The notes: generated from the sequence alone by a model not told the origin. Positions 18,051-27,971 are shown, numbered from the stretch's first letter. The stretch: DNA of 64,000 nt from Gottfriedia acidiceleris (GCF_004138285.1 NZ_SCFN01000001.1:930001-994000); one strand, 5' to 3'. Numbers and translations are program-made.

Positions 18051-19244
18051 ATGGAAATTTTTGATAAAGCAAAGCCGATTTTAGATAATTTAATAAAAAA
18101 TGGTTACGAGGCCTATTTTGTCGGTGGTTGTGTAAGAGATAAATTATTAAATAGAACAATTGGAGATATTGATATTGCAACTTCAGCTTTACCTGAAGAA
18201 GTTATGTCAATATTTCCAAAAACCGTTCCTACCGGGTTACAGCATGGTACGGTTTTAGTTATACAAAACAATGAACCTTATGAGATTACTACATTCCGAA
18301 CAGAATCAACATATCATGATTATCGTAGACCATCGGAGGTTACATTTGTAAAATCAATCGAAGAAGATTTAAAACGAAGAGATTTTACTATGAATGCCAT
18401 TGCTATGACAACAAAAAATGAAATAATAGATCCTTTTAATGGTACAATCGATCTTTATGATGGGTTAATTAGATGTGTCGGTGAAGCTACGGAAAGATTT
18501 CAAGAAGATGCTCTTAGAATGCTAAGAGGAATACGGTTTGTAAGTCAATTAAATTTTCGTTTACATAATGAAACGTTTAACGCAATTAAATCAAATAAAC
18601 ATTTAATTGAAAATATAGCAATTGAACGCATTTCGGTTGAAATAGAAAAAATGTTAATAGGAAAGTCACCTAAAAAAGGCATAGAACTATTAATACAAAC
18701 AAATTTAGTAAATCATCTTCCAAGCTTAAAAAAATATACAAATCAGTTTAAAAATCTATTAAAACTTCCTATTCAATCATTAAAAACAATTGAAGAGATT
18801 TGGGCGCTAATCTTATATAAATGTAATTTTGACAACCCAGAACACGTTTTAAGAAGTTGGAAGATGTCGAATAATCGTATAAAACAAATACTGAAGGTTT
18901 ATAATTTGTTAAATGAAACGAAAATTAAATGGAGCAATACAAAGTTATATCAAGTTGGATTACCGGATGCAATAAAATATGAGCGTTTACAGTGTGTCAT
19001 TGACAATATCGATGCAAATGAATTTAATGAGCATTTATTAAAGGCTATATATAATCAATTACCGATTTATACAAAGTCAGATATATGTATTACAGGTAAT
19101 GATTTATTAGAATGGTCAAAATTAAAAGGTGGTCCATGGTTAAAAGAAGTATTAAGTGAAATAGAATTTCAATTAGTAGAGAACCAACTTGAGAATAACC
19201 AACTTGCTGTTAAGGAGTGGTTCATAAATTGGCTTCAAAAGTAA
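18051..19244 (+). CDS. cca: CCA-adding tRNA nucleotidyltransferase
   Basis: Adds or repairs the 3' CCA end of tRNA. The 397-residue product is a class II nucleotidyltransferase: GGCVRDKLL near residue 25, the catalytic GDIDIATSALPEE near residue 40, then RRDFTMNAIA and EDALRMLRGIRF, which bind ATP and CTP. The all-helical C-terminal part is less conserved. Start ATG follows bshA by one base. The 3' end overlaps birA by 16 bases. Confidence 0.95.
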   Translation: MEIFDKAKPILDNLIKNGYEAYFVGGCVRDKLLNRTIGDIDIATSALPEEVMSIFPKTVPTGLQHGTVLVIQNNEPYEITTFRTESTYHDYRRPSEVTFVKSIEEDLKRRDFTMNAIAMTTKNEIIDPFNGTIDLYDGLIRCVGEATERFQEDALRMLRGIRFVSQLNFRLHNETFNAIKSNKHLIENIAIERISVEIEKMLIGKSPKKGIELLIQTNLVNHLPSLKKYTNQFKNLLKLPIQSLKTIEEIWALILYKCNFDNPEHVLRSWKMSNNRIKQILKVYNLLNETKIKWSNTKLYQVGLPDAIKYERLQCVIDNIDANEFNEHLLKAIYNQLPIYTKSDICITGNDLLEWSKLKGGPWLKEVLSEIEFQLVENQLENNQLAVKEWFINWLQK

Positions 19245-20212
19245 AAGAAAGAATTATACAATTATTTACGGAAAATAGTAATGAATATTTATCAGGTCAA
19301 TTTTTGAGTGATGAATTAGGAATTTCACGTACTGCAATTTGGAAATACATGAAAGAATTGCAAGATGAGGGAATTGAAGTTGAAGCAGTTAGGAAAGTTG
19401 GGTATAAAATAACAGGCAAATCTGATCGGTTAACCCCAACTGATATTCAACTTGGTTTAGAAACGAAAAAATTTGGAAGAAATGTCGTATACCAAGAAGA
19501 AACTAATTCAACCCAAACGATTGCAAATGAATTAGTGCTAAATGATGCCCCTGAAGGTACAATCGTTTTGGCTGAGCGTCAATTATTAGGTCGAGGCAGA
19601 TTACAAAGAAACTGGTTAACTTCAGATGGAAAAGCAATAGCAATGAGTGTTATCCTTAGACCAGCTATTTCACCAAGAGTAGCACCTCAGCTAACATTAT
19701 TAACAGCTGTAGTTATTGCTTCAGCGATCGAAAAAGTGACCGGCTTACAACCAAATATAAAATGGCCAAATGATATTTTAATTAATAATAAAAAAGTTTG
19801 TGGAATCTTAACTGAAATGCAAGGAGACGCTGATTGCATTAAAAGTGTTGTCATAGGTATCGGGATTAATGTAAATCAAGTAGAAGAAGATTACCCTTTA
19901 GAACTGTCAGATATCGCTACATCTTTACGTATTGAAAAAGGACAATCCTTTATGAGAGCGAATCTAATTCAAGCTATTTTAGCTGAATTTGAAAAGTACT
20001 ATGAAATATTTTTAGAAAAAGGATTTAAACCGATAAAAATTTTATGGGAAAGCTATGCAATTTCGTTAGGGAAACAAATAAAAGCCACGACTTTAAACGA
20101 AGAAATTGTCGGTAATGCCATTGGAATTACTGATGAAGGTCAATTATTGATTGAAGATCACTTAGGTAATATTCATACAATCTATTCAGCGGATATTTCG
20201 ATAAATAAATAA
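19229..20212 (+). CDS. birA: Biotin-protein ligase / biotin operon repressor
   Basis: Bifunctional protein: an N-terminal winged helix (residues 1-65, GISRTAIWKYMKELQDEGIEVEAV) that binds the bio operator, and a ligase that makes biotinyl-AMP and attaches biotin to carboxylases. Ligase motifs are GRGRLQRNW near residue 120, KWPNDI near 180 and GIGINVNQ near 216. The start is the TTG at 19229, after AAGGAG; this gives ASKVKERIIQ as the first residues. It overlaps the end of cca. A terminator follows. Confidence 0.94.
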   Translation: MASKVKERIIQLFTENSNEYLSGQFLSDELGISRTAIWKYMKELQDEGIEVEAVRKVGYKITGKSDRLTPTDIQLGLETKKFGRNVVYQEETNSTQTIANELVLNDAPEGTIVLAERQLLGRGRLQRNWLTSDGKAIAMSVILRPAISPRVAPQLTLLTAVVIASAIEKVTGLQPNIKWPNDILINNKKVCGILTEMQGDADCIKSVVIGIGINVNQVEEDYPLELSDIATSLRIEKGQSFMRANLIQAILAEFEKYYEIFLEKGFKPIKILWESYAISLGKQIKATTLNEEIVGNAIGITDEGQLLIEDHLGNIHTIYSADISINK

Positions 20213-20230
20213 AGTAAAACGAAATAAAAC

Positions 20231-20268
20231 AACTCTCTTTTTATAATTGAAAGAGAGTTATTTTATTT
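20231..20268 (+). terminator. Terminator after birA
   Basis: AACTCTCTTT pairs with AAAGAGAGTT around a TATAATTG loop, followed by ATTTTATTT. It ends the ypjD-birA run. Confidence 0.7.
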
Positions 20269-20339
20269 GATGAATAATTATCACGTATATTTGTAAATAA
20301 TACCAAGTTTTTTCTTTACTTAATTGCTATTCTTACTAT

Positions 20340-20580
20340 AAACTGTAGTGGAAGGGTCGCGACTTTCGCTGACGCTTCAAGGGTGGTATCTGAATAGGGT
20401 CAATCAAACTTTAGTATCCTAAGAAGAACTACACCAGGTTTTAAAAAATCAATTCTAAAAATGTGTCTGCCTTGATCCTATAAGGACTGGGACAGAGGAA
20501 TGAGACGGTTTACAATTTTCCTTTGTTCTCTCTTGAGCAAAGGTTTTTTATTGTAGCCCCCATTTCCTCTTCATTTAAAA
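20340..20580 (+). promoter_or_regulatory. Structured leader upstream of panB
   Basis: The 380 bases before panB hold no gene. Two structures stand out. At 20463-20495, TGTC...GACA, CC...GG and TCCT/AGGA form a nested stem. At 20519-20555, CCTTTG pairs with CAAAGG and is followed by TTTTTT, which looks like an intrinsic terminator only 40 bases before panB. GAGGAATG (20496-20503) could instead pair with CATTTCCTC (20565-20573), so alternative folds are possible. Attenuation of panBCD is inferred. Confidence 0.4.
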
Positions 20581-20592
20581 GGAGGAAAAAAG

Positions 20593-21435
20593 ATGAAAAC
20601 AACAAAAGATTTTTTAAACATGAAACAAAACAATGACCCAATCGTCATGATTACTGCTTATGACTACCCTTCAGCACTATTAGCTGAAGCAAGTGAAGTA
20701 GATATGATTTTAGTTGGTGACTCACTTGGGAATGTTGTCCTAGGATATGATTCTACAATTAAGGTTACTGTAGATGACATGATTCATCACTCAAAGGCTG
20801 TAAAACGAGGGGCAAAAAATACGTTTATTGTGACTGATATGCCATTCATGTCTTACCACTTTTCAAAAGAAGAAGCTTTACGTAGTGCATGTCGCATTAT
20901 GCAAGAGGGTGATGCGCACGCTGTTAAGGTTGAAGGCGCAGATGAAAATGTTTTAGAAGTGATAAAAGCATTAACAATTGCGGGAGTACCAGTTGTAGCT
21001 CATTTAGGATTGACTCCTCAATCAGTAGGTGTATTAGGTGGGTATAAAGTTCAAGCACGTGACTCTGAAAGTGCGATGAAATTGTTTAACGATGCAAAAA
21101 AATGTGAAGAAGCAGGAGCTTTTGCAATAGTACTTGAATGTGTACCGAAGCAAATTGCAAAGGATATTACTAAGGATCTTTCAATTCCAACAATAGGAAT
21201 AGGTGCAGGTGTTGATACAGATGGTCAAGTACTTGTTTACCATGATTTAATAACATATGGTGTTGGTCGAGTAGCTAAGTTTGTTAAACAGTATGCAAAT
21301 GTATCTACAACAATTGAAAATGCAATTGCTTCATATGTACAAGAAGTTAAAACTAGACAATTTCCAGATACTAAACATTCGTTTACGATGAAAGAAGAGC
21401 AGTTAAAGGCATTATACGGGGGAAGTTCGCAATGA
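20593..21435 (+). CDS. panB: 3-methyl-2-oxobutanoate hydroxymethyltransferase
   Basis: First committed step of pantothenate synthesis: transfers a hydroxymethyl group from methylenetetrahydrofolate to 2-oxoisovalerate, giving ketopantoate. The 280-residue product has the TIM-barrel signatures [33 protein letters not shown] near residue 37, VTDMPFMSY near 80 and [10 protein letters not shown] near 135. AAAGGAGG precedes the ATG. Its stop overlaps the panC start by four bases (ATGA), indicating coupling. Confidence 0.97.
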   Translation: MKTTKDFLNMKQNNDPIVMITAYDYPSALLAEASEVDMILVGDSLGNVVLGYDSTIKVTVDDMIHHSKAVKRGAKNTFIVTDMPFMSYHFSKEEALRSACRIMQEGDAHAVKVEGADENVLEVIKALTIAGVPVVAHLGLTPQSVGVLGGYKVQARDSESAMKLFNDAKKCEEAGAFAIVLECVPKQIAKDITKDLSIPTIGIGAGVDTDGQVLVYHDLITYGVGRVAKFVKQYANVSTTIENAIASYVQEVKTRQFPDTKHSFTMKEEQLKALYGGSSQ

Positions 21436-22277
21436 AAGTGTTTCACACGATAAATGATTTAAGAAATGAATTAAAAATTCACAGAAAAAATGAAAAATCG
21501 ATTGGCTTTGTTCCAACGATGGGATTTTTACATGAAGGTCATGCATCATTATTAGAAGAAGCTAGAAAAAATAATGATATCGTCGTTTTAAGTATTTTTG
21601 TTAATCCAACTCAATTTGGCCCTAATGAAGATTTTGATCGATATCCAAGGGACTTTGAAAGAGATGAAAAAGTTGCCCTAAATGCTGGTGTAGATTGCCT
21701 CTTTTATCCAACAGTTGAAGAAATGTATCCAAATGAATTAAAATCAACAATGAAAGTAACAAAACGAGTAGATGTCCTTTGTGGTGAAAAAAGACCTGGA
21801 CATTTTGATGGTGTTGCATTAGTTGTAACAAAATTATTTAATATTGTTCAACCAGATCAGGCTTATTTTGGATTAAAGGATGCTCAGCAAGTAGCTGTAA
21901 TTGAAGGTTTAGTTGAAGACTTAAATATTCCTGTTAAAATTAATCCAGTTCCAACTATTAGAGAAGAAGATGGATTAGCTAAAAGTTCTAGAAATGTTTA
22001 TTTATCAGACAAAGAAAGACAAGAAGCACCAGTTCTTTATAAAAGTTTACAAAAAGCAATTGAAGATATAAAAAATGGGAATTTAAATCCAGATCAACTT
22101 AAGCAAAATATTATTTCTACAATACAAAACGAAACATCTGGAACAGTAGATTACGTAAGTATTTATTCTTATCCAGATTTAGAGCCTTTAAATAAAATAA
22201 ACGGAAAAGTAATTATTGCGTTAGCAGTAAAATTTTCTAATGCTCGCCTAATCGATAATATTATTATTTCTATATAG
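21432..22277 (+). CDS. panC: Pantothenate synthetase
   Basis: Joins pantoate and beta-alanine with ATP. The 281-residue protein shows the class I synthetase motifs [18 protein letters not shown] (HIGH-like, near residue 27), [17 protein letters not shown] near 57, [12 protein letters not shown] and the KSSRNVYLS (KMSKS-like) segment near residue 185. ATG lies inside the end of panB. Second gene of panBCD. Confidence 0.97.
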   Translation: MKVFHTINDLRNELKIHRKNEKSIGFVPTMGFLHEGHASLLEEARKNNDIVVLSIFVNPTQFGPNEDFDRYPRDFERDEKVALNAGVDCLFYPTVEEMYPNELKSTMKVTKRVDVLCGEKRPGHFDGVALVVTKLFNIVQPDQAYFGLKDAQQVAVIEGLVEDLNIPVKINPVPTIREEDGLAKSSRNVYLSDKERQEAPVLYKSLQKAIEDIKNGNLNPDQLKQNIISTIQNETSGTVDYVSIYSYPDLEPLNKINGKVIIALAVKFSNARLIDNIIISI

Positions 22278-22303
22278 GGATTGAACAACTAGGGGGAAAT
22301 GAC

Positions 22304-22687
22304 ATGATTCGCACAATGATGAGAGCAAAACTTCATAGAGCTACAGTTACAGAAGCTAATTTAAATTACGTTGGAAGTATTACAATTGATCAAGATTTAA
22401 TGGATGCTGTTGATGTACTTGAAAACGAAAAAGTTCAAATTGTAAATAATAATAACGGTGCACGACTTGAGACATATGTCATTCCAGGAAAACGTGGAAG
22501 TGGTGTAATTTGTCTTAATGGTGCAGCGGCTAGATTGGTTCAAGAAGGCGACAAAGTAATTATTATTGCATATGGTCAAGTAGAGGAAGAGAAACTGGAT
22601 CAACATGAACCAAAGATTGCTATATTAAATGATGCAAATGAAATTGTCGAAATGATTGGCAAAGAAATTGCAGGTACAGTTAAGTAA
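22304..22687 (+). CDS. panD: Aspartate 1-decarboxylase
   Basis: Makes beta-alanine from aspartate for PanC. A 127-residue proenzyme that cleaves itself between Gly24 and Ser25 (visible as NYVGSITID) to form the pyruvoyl group. Substrate contacts ([24 protein letters not shown], from residue 49) are present. AGGGGGAAATGAC precedes the ATG, 26 bases after panC. Last gene of the pantothenate operon. Confidence 0.97.
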   Translation: MIRTMMRAKLHRATVTEANLNYVGSITIDQDLMDAVDVLENEKVQIVNNNNGARLETYVIPGKRGSGVICLNGAAARLVQEGDKVIIIAYGQVEEEKLDQHEPKIAILNDANEIVEMIGKEIAGTVK

Positions 22688-22843
22688 AGAAATGGGACTG
22701 TTTTAGGAAATAGCCCAAAAAATTTGATTTATAGACTGTCTGTCAACTATTGAATTTCGAATCATGAAATTACTTGATGAGGATCAAAATTATTTAACAG
22801 ACAAGAGAAACAACAAAGAAAACAAGTGTTTGAGGGCAATTTG

Positions 22844-22871
22844 AAATCCCCTTCTTTAGGGGATTTTTTTG
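22844..22871 (+). terminator. Terminator after panD
   Basis: AAATCCCC pairs with GGGGATTT around TTCTTTA, then TTTTT. The 250-base gap before dinG also holds a GGGACTGTTT/AAATAGCCC hairpin (22694-22716) and a 20-base sequence repeated at 28724. Confidence 0.75.
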
Positions 22872-22938
22872 TTGGTTGTATTGTTTAATATGTTTATGCA
22901 AAATAATATCTATATAGAGAATTTGGAGGTGGCAAAAT

Positions 22939-25728
22939 ATGAATAAATTTGTGGTCGTTGACTTAGAAACAACCGGAAATAATAATAGGGGTCAAGATCG
23001 AATTATTCAAATTGCAGCCTTTTTATTGGAAAGTGGAGAAGTTATTGAACAGTTTTCAAGTTTTATTAATCCAAACATGAATATTCCAACATTTATTTCC
23101 GAATTAACAGGGATATCAGATGAAATGGTTCAATACGCTCCACAATTTGAACAAATAGTTGAAGAATTATACCCAATGTTTAATGACGCCTATTTTGTTG
23201 CACACAATGTGCATTTTGACTTAACATTTTTGCAAAAAGAATTTGAGCGGATTGGTTTACCAAAAATTTCACCGTTAGCTATTGATACAGTGGAGTTAAC
23301 AAGAATTTTATATCCAACTTTAACCAGTTATAAATTATCTGATTTAGCAAAAGTATTTAATATACAACATGAAAACCCTCATCAAGCTGATAGTGATGCT
23401 GAAGTAACTGCCGAATTATTAACAATTTTATTAAAAAAACTTGAAAGCTTGCCATATGCATCATTAAAAATATTAGAAAAACTTAGCACTAGTTTTAAAA
23501 GTGACATTACATACTATATTTCGGAAATACTTCAAAAGCAATCTGAATCATTTTCAAATGAATCTGTTAATTATGAAGAATTTAGACGAATATCCCTTAA
23601 AAAAAGAAGCTTTAGTTTACCACAAGAGGAAGAAGATTTCGTAGAATTCGACGAGCATCTAAAACGTGAACTTGTAGATCAGATGGCTGTGGAAATTCCA
23701 AATTTTATAAAAAGAGAAGAACAGTTTGCCTATATGCATGATGTGTTCGATTCATTTCAACAGAATAATATTCTCTTAGCTGAGGCTGGAACAGGTGTTG
23801 GTAAGACATTTGGCTATCTAATTCCATCAGCATTTTTCTCAAAACAATTTGGCAAACAAGTTGTCATTAGTACAAGTACCATCTCGTTACAAAAACAATT
23901 ACTTAAAAAACATATAAAAACGATTGAAAAAATAGTTCCTTTTCAGTTGAAAATAGCTTCTATACAAAGTAAAAGAAATTATCTATGTCTCCAAAAATTT
24001 GAATATATTGTTGGCGAACAATTTGATGATAATTACGATAGTATTTTATCTAAGGCTATGATAACAGTTTGGTTAACTGAAACTGAAAATGGAGAATTAG
24101 ATGAATTATCCCTTCCTTCAGGTGGCTTACATTTATGGGATCGTGTTTGTTGTAACGAAGAAAGTGAAAATAAAAGAACAAATCCTTGGTTTCATAAATG
24201 TTTTTATCAAAGAGCTAAAAATCAATTAATGTTAGCCGATATAATTATTACAAACCATGCTTATTTATTATCGACTTTAAAAAATAAAGATCACTTAATT
24301 AATTCTGTCAAAACGATTGTAATTGATGAGGCACATGCGCTTGAAGAGACTGCATCAAAAACTTTTGGAATCACTTTTTCATGCTTAAAATATTATCAAT
24401 ATTTAAGTAGATTAAGTACTACTGATAGCAATGAACTTGTTCACCGATTATATAAATTTGATGAGGGAAAACCTAATCGTGAAAAATGGTGGAAAAAAGT
24501 TGATCATTTAGTAAAAGAAATAAAGTATGAATCAGATGAGTTATTTAGATTATTACGTGATTTTATTTTAAGTAAACAAAATGAACTTGATAAAGAAAAT
24601 ATTAGACAGTCAATTACACTAAGTGATAAAAATACTGCCAGCCAAAATTGGAAGGTTATTCAAGAATGTGCAAATAGATTAATTCATGTGAATAATACTT
24701 TATTCACAGGATGTGAGCAATATTTGAATTTAATTGAAGAGAAAAAAATATCAGCGTTTCATCGTTCTATCGTTTCGGAATTTAAAATGATTATTGAACA
24801 ATTAAAAAGCATGAAAAATGGTCTTTATGAAATATTATTCGATAAAAATGATCATTATATTTGTTGGATGGAAACTGAAGCAAAAGGCTCATTTCATACA
24901 ACGATGCTTTATTGTGAGAAAGTTGAAAATGCAGATTTAATACAAAATTATTTAATTAGTGGAAGAAATTCAATCATACTAACGTCCGCTACGATGTCGA
25001 TTGATTCATCCTTCTCATTTATAAAGTCATCATTAGGAATTAGTGAAAATATCAATGTCATTGAAAAAATATACCCCGTTCCAGATGATTTTGCCCAAGG
25101 GATGAGAGTGTATATTCCTTCAGATTTAATGGGAATAAAAGAGATCACGCAAGAAGAGTATGCATTACAAACTTCGAATACAATTCGCAAAATTGTTACC
25201 GAAATAAAAGGTAGAACATTAGTTTTATTTACAGCTTTTGATTTATTAAAACAGACTTATGATCATTTAACACAAGATTTAGACTCAATGAATTCATCTG
25301 TATTAGCTCAAGGTGTTTCTCCTGGAGGAAAACAAAAGTTAATAAAACAGTTTTTACAATCTAAACAAACAATTTTATTAGGTACGAACACTTTTTGGGA
25401 AGGAATTGACCTACCTAATGAAGAATTAGATTGTTTAATCATTGTACGCTTACCGTTTACAAACCCTGAAAAGCCTATGTTCATTGCTAAATCAAATTTA
25501 TTAAAAAAAGCTGGAGAAAATTCTTTCTCAAGTTTGGCTCTACCATTAGCAGTATTTAAGTTTCGACAAGGTTATGGTCGTCTAATTCGAAATGAAAAAG
25601 ATCAAGGTTCATTATTTGTTTTAGATAATCGCATAATAAATACTAGTTATGGAGCAGAATTTTTAAAGTTAATCCCAAAAACTAAAATAAAAATAAATAC
25701 AATTGATGAATTATTAAAAGATTTTTAG
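22939..25728 (+). CDS. dinG: DinG-type 3'-5' exonuclease / helicase
   Basis: A 929-residue fusion. Residues 1-165 are a DnaQ-like exonuclease with the DEDD acidic residues (VDLETTGNN, HNVHFD, HQADSDAEVTAELL). Residues 250-929 are an XPD/DinG superfamily 2 helicase: Walker A AEAGTGVGKTFGYL near residue 285, DEAH box in IDEAHALEE near 460, and the C-terminal motifs ILLGTNTFWEGIDLP and RQGYGRLIR. The fusion is standard in Bacillus. It acts in DNA repair; the exact role is unsettled. GGAGGTGG precedes the ATG. Confidence 0.93.
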   Translation: MNKFVVVDLETTGNNNRGQDRIIQIAAFLLESGEVIEQFSSFINPNMNIPTFISELTGISDEMVQYAPQFEQIVEELYPMFNDAYFVAHNVHFDLTFLQKEFERIGLPKISPLAIDTVELTRILYPTLTSYKLSDLAKVFNIQHENPHQADSDAEVTAELLTILLKKLESLPYASLKILEKLSTSFKSDITYYISEILQKQSESFSNESVNYEEFRRISLKKRSFSLPQEEEDFVEFDEHLKRELVDQMAVEIPNFIKREEQFAYMHDVFDSFQQNNILLAEAGTGVGKTFGYLIPSAFFSKQFGKQVVISTSTISLQKQLLKKHIKTIEKIVPFQLKIASIQSKRNYLCLQKFEYIVGEQFDDNYDSILSKAMITVWLTETENGELDELSLPSGGLHLWDRVCCNEESENKRTNPWFHKCFYQRAKNQLMLADIIITNHAYLLSTLKNKDHLINSVKTIVIDEAHALEETASKTFGITFSCLKYYQYLSRLSTTDSNELVHRLYKFDEGKPNREKWWKKVDHLVKEIKYESDELFRLLRDFILSKQNELDKENIRQSITLSDKNTASQNWKVIQECANRLIHVNNTLFTGCEQYLNLIEEKKISAFHRSIVSEFKMIIEQLKSMKNGLYEILFDKNDHYICWMETEAKGSFHTTMLYCEKVENADLIQNYLISGRNSIILTSATMSIDSSFSFIKSSLGISENINVIEKIYPVPDDFAQGMRVYIPSDLMGIKEITQEEYALQTSNTIRKIVTEIKGRTLVLFTAFDLLKQTYDHLTQDLDSMNSSVLAQGVSPGGKQKLIKQFLQSKQTILLGTNTFWEGIDLPNEELDCLIIVRLPFTNPEKPMFIAKSNLLKKAGENSFSSLALPLAVFKFRQGYGRLIRNEKDQGSLFVLDNRIINTSYGAEFLKLIPKTKIKINTIDELLKDF

Positions 25729-25780
25729 TAGTTTTTCAAAATTTAGCATGAGAATAGTAGGGGATTTAAGGCTAGACGTG

Positions 25781-25789
25781 TGGTATAAT
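25781..25789 (+). promoter_or_regulatory. Extended -10 promoter of ypmA-tseB-aspB
   Basis: TGGTATAAT is a perfect extended -10, 47 bases before ypmA. No good -35 is seen. Confidence 0.5.
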
Positions 25790-25801
25790 GACATAAATTG
25801 T

Positions 25802-25820
25802 AATGTATTTATAATACATT
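25802..25820. repeat. Perfect inverted repeat in the ypmA leader
   Basis: AATGTATT, TAT, AATACATT: an eight-base stem with a three-base loop, 13 bases past the -10 and ending just before the AGGAGG site. It may be an operator or a weak stop for dinG. Confidence 0.4.
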
Positions 25821-25835
25821 TTTAGGAGGAGCAAC

Positions 25836-26006
25836 ATGAATTCAAATATTGAAGTATTATCAACAACAAAAATTGAATATACTAGAGATTTATACAAAAT
25901 TGTTGATAGTTTAAATCGTACTTTAAAAGAAAAAGATTTAATGTTTGGACTTGCACTTGATAAAGAAAATCAAGAATATGCGGTATTTACAATTTATCGA
26001 ACATAA
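25836..26006 (+). CDS. ypmA: YpmA, DUF4264 family small protein
   Basis: A 56-residue protein between dinG and tseB, the place it occupies in B. subtilis. The sequence MNSNIEVLSTTKIE, then YKIVDSLNRTLKEKDLMFGL and the ending AVFTIYRT match the DUF4264 family along its whole length. No signal or membrane segment. Function unknown. TTAGGAGGAGCAAC is an excellent ribosome-binding site, and tseB follows after 11 bases, so it leads the ypmA-tseB-aspB operon. Confidence 0.9.
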   Translation: MNSNIEVLSTTKIEYTRDLYKIVDSLNRTLKEKDLMFGLALDKENQEYAVFTIYRT

Positions 26007-26017
26007 ATGAGGTATAT

Positions 26018-26482
26018 ATGAAAAAATGGTTAGTCATCCTTGGATTAAGCATCATTTTTCTTTCATTATTTTTAATCGCCACATATCAATCATCAATTTC
26101 AAATCTAAATGATGATAAAAAACATGCCGAAGAGCTTGTTTTAAATCAAGGGTATTTAAAATCTGTGGAAACTTCTAATTATTTCCATGGAAAAGAACAA
26201 GCGATTGTTGTAAGTGGTAAAGATGATGCAAATAATGAAATGATTGCGTGGGTACAGGATGGAGAAGTTATTACACGAAAGAAAAGTGAAGGATTGACCC
26301 AAAAACAAATCATTGACAAAGTAGTCAGTGAGAGAAACCCAAAAAAAATACATAAAGTAAAGTTAGGAATAGAGAACAAAATACCACTTTGGGAAGTAGT
26401 ATATATAGACCAAAACGGCCGATATAATTTTTACTACGCTGCTTTCGAAAATGGAGAGCTTTTAAAACGTTATAGTATTTAG
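26018..26482 (+). CDS. tseB: Cell elongation protein TseB (YpmB)
   Basis: A 154-residue protein with one N-terminal membrane helix (WLVILGLSIIFLSLFLIATY) and an extracytoplasmic part made of two PepSY-like folds. TseB was identified in B. subtilis as a partner of penicillin-binding protein PBP2A in side-wall growth. The tail region (PLWEVVYIDQNGRYNFYYAAFENGELLKRY) fits the family. GAGGT lies before the ATG. It sits between ypmA and aspB. Confidence 0.85.
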   Translation: MKKWLVILGLSIIFLSLFLIATYQSSISNLNDDKKHAEELVLNQGYLKSVETSNYFHGKEQAIVVSGKDDANNEMIAWVQDGEVITRKKSEGLTQKQIIDKVVSERNPKKIHKVKLGIENKIPLWEVVYIDQNGRYNFYYAAFENGELLKRYSI

Positions 26483-26497
26483 GGGGAAATTAACAAG

Positions 26498-27685
26498 ATG
26501 AAACTAGCAAAAAGAGTAAGTGCACTAACACCATCTACAACACTAGCTATTACAGCAAAAGCAAAAGAGATGAAAGATCAAGGAATTGATGTAATAGGAT
26601 TAGGAGCTGGAGAACCTGATTTTAATACACCAGTTGAAATTATTGAAGAAGCTTATTCAGCAATGCTTAAAGGCCAAACAAAATATACTCCTTCAAACGG
26701 TTTGCCAGCTTTAAGAAAAACTATTTGTGATAAATTATTGAAAGATCAAGGATTAACTTATTCGCCAGGAGAAGTTGTTGTAACAAATGGTGCAAAACAT
26801 GCACTTTACACACTTTTCCAAGCAATTTTAGATCCTGGTAACGAAGTAATTATTCCGACACCTTACTGGGTAAGTTATCCTGAGCAAGTTATATTAGCAG
26901 AAGGTGTGCCAGTATTTATTGAAGGATATGAACATCAACAATTTAAAGTAACACCTGAACAAATCGAAGAAGCAATTACAGAGAATACAAAAGCGATCAT
27001 TATAAATTCACCAAGTAATCCAACTGGTATGATTTATGATGAGCAAGAATTAAAAGCAATCGGAGAAATTTGTTTAAAACATGATATATTAATCGTTTCT
27101 GACGAAATATATGAGAAATTAGTATATGATGGGGCAAAGCATGTTTCAATTGCTTCATTAAGCCCAGAGCTTAAAGAACAAACGATTATTATCAATGGTG
27201 TATCAAAATCTCATTCAATGACAGGATGGAGAATTGGATATGCTGTTGGTAATAAGGAAATAATTAATGCCATGACAAATCTTGCTAGTCATTCTACTTC
27301 AAATCCTACTACAATGGCCCAAATCGCTACGATTAAAGCATATGAGTTAGGCGATGGTCCTGTTGAAGAAATGAGAGTAGCGTTTGAAGATCGTTTAAAT
27401 AAAACTTATGAGCGTTTAATTTCAATTCCAGGATTTAGCTGTGTTAAACCGAATGGTGCATTTTATTTATTCCCAAATGTGACTGAGGCAGCTAAAATGG
27501 CTGGATATCAAAATGTAGATGAATTCTCTACTGAATTACTTGAAAAAGCTAATGTTGCGGTAATACCTGGCTCAGGGTTTGGTTCACCTGACAATATTCG
27601 CTTATCATATGCAACATCTCAAGTACAGTTAGATAAAGCTTTAGAGCGCATTGAGCAATTTATGAAAGCAAGTATCTTAAATTAA
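26498..27685 (+). CDS. aspB: Aspartate aminotransferase AspB
   Basis: Class I PLP-dependent transaminase that interconverts aspartate and oxaloacetate with glutamate/2-oxoglutarate. The 395-residue product shows GLGAGEPDFNTP near residue 32, NSPSNPTGMIY near 170, and the PLP lysine in NGVSKSHSMTGWRIGYAVG near residue 235. AGGGGGAAATTAACAAG is upstream. In B. subtilis asnS follows aspB; here a terminator follows and asnS is absent from this locus. Confidence 0.95.
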   Translation: MKLAKRVSALTPSTTLAITAKAKEMKDQGIDVIGLGAGEPDFNTPVEIIEEAYSAMLKGQTKYTPSNGLPALRKTICDKLLKDQGLTYSPGEVVVTNGAKHALYTLFQAILDPGNEVIIPTPYWVSYPEQVILAEGVPVFIEGYEHQQFKVTPEQIEEAITENTKAIIINSPSNPTGMIYDEQELKAIGEICLKHDILIVSDEIYEKLVYDGAKHVSIASLSPELKEQTIIINGVSKSHSMTGWRIGYAVGNKEIINAMTNLASHSTSNPTTMAQIATIKAYELGDGPVEEMRVAFEDRLNKTYERLISIPGFSCVKPNGAFYLFPNVTEAAKMAGYQNVDEFSTELLEKANVAVIPGSGFGSPDNIRLSYATSQVQLDKALERIEQFMKASILN

Positions 27686-27716
27686 TTTCAATCAGTGAAA
27701 AACATATATTAAATAC

Positions 27717-27746
27717 TGAAGCTAAGCATATGCTTAGCTTTTTTCA
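27717..27746. terminator. Terminator after aspB
   Basis: AAGCTAAGCATATGCTTAGCTT is a perfect palindrome apart from spacing, followed by TTTT; placed 35 bases after the aspB stop. Confidence 0.85.
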
Positions 27747-27868
27747 TTAGACTTATTTTTTATGACTTATTAACCATAAAGCTAAACCATTCCCACTTTA
27801 TTAAACAAACTATATCCTAAATTAAATAATTTATTAGTCGGTTTTTTAAATACTAAATAGATATACTA

Positions 27869-27908
27869 AAATAGAGGTGTGATTTCCATGCCTCTATTTA
27901 TTTTTATT
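27869..27908 (+). terminator. Terminator-like hairpin upstream of dnaD
   Basis: AAATAGAGGTGTG (27869-27881) pairs with CATGCCTCTATTT (27887-27899), 13 pairs with two G-U, then ATTTTTATTT. It lies 70 bases before dnaD and upstream of its probable -10 TATAAT at 27928-27933, so it shields dnaD from aspB read-through. Confidence 0.6.
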
Positions 27909-27971
27909 TCACGAGTTTCTTTTACTGTATAATTTATGTAATCATGCTATACTATGCTAGAGGTGTTCGAA

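Noticed and set aside
20385-20400. AGGGTGGTAT resembling the T-box motif AGGGTGGNACCGCG
   Set aside because: Only the first part matches, no specifier stem is seen, and the downstream gene is panB rather than an amino acid gene.
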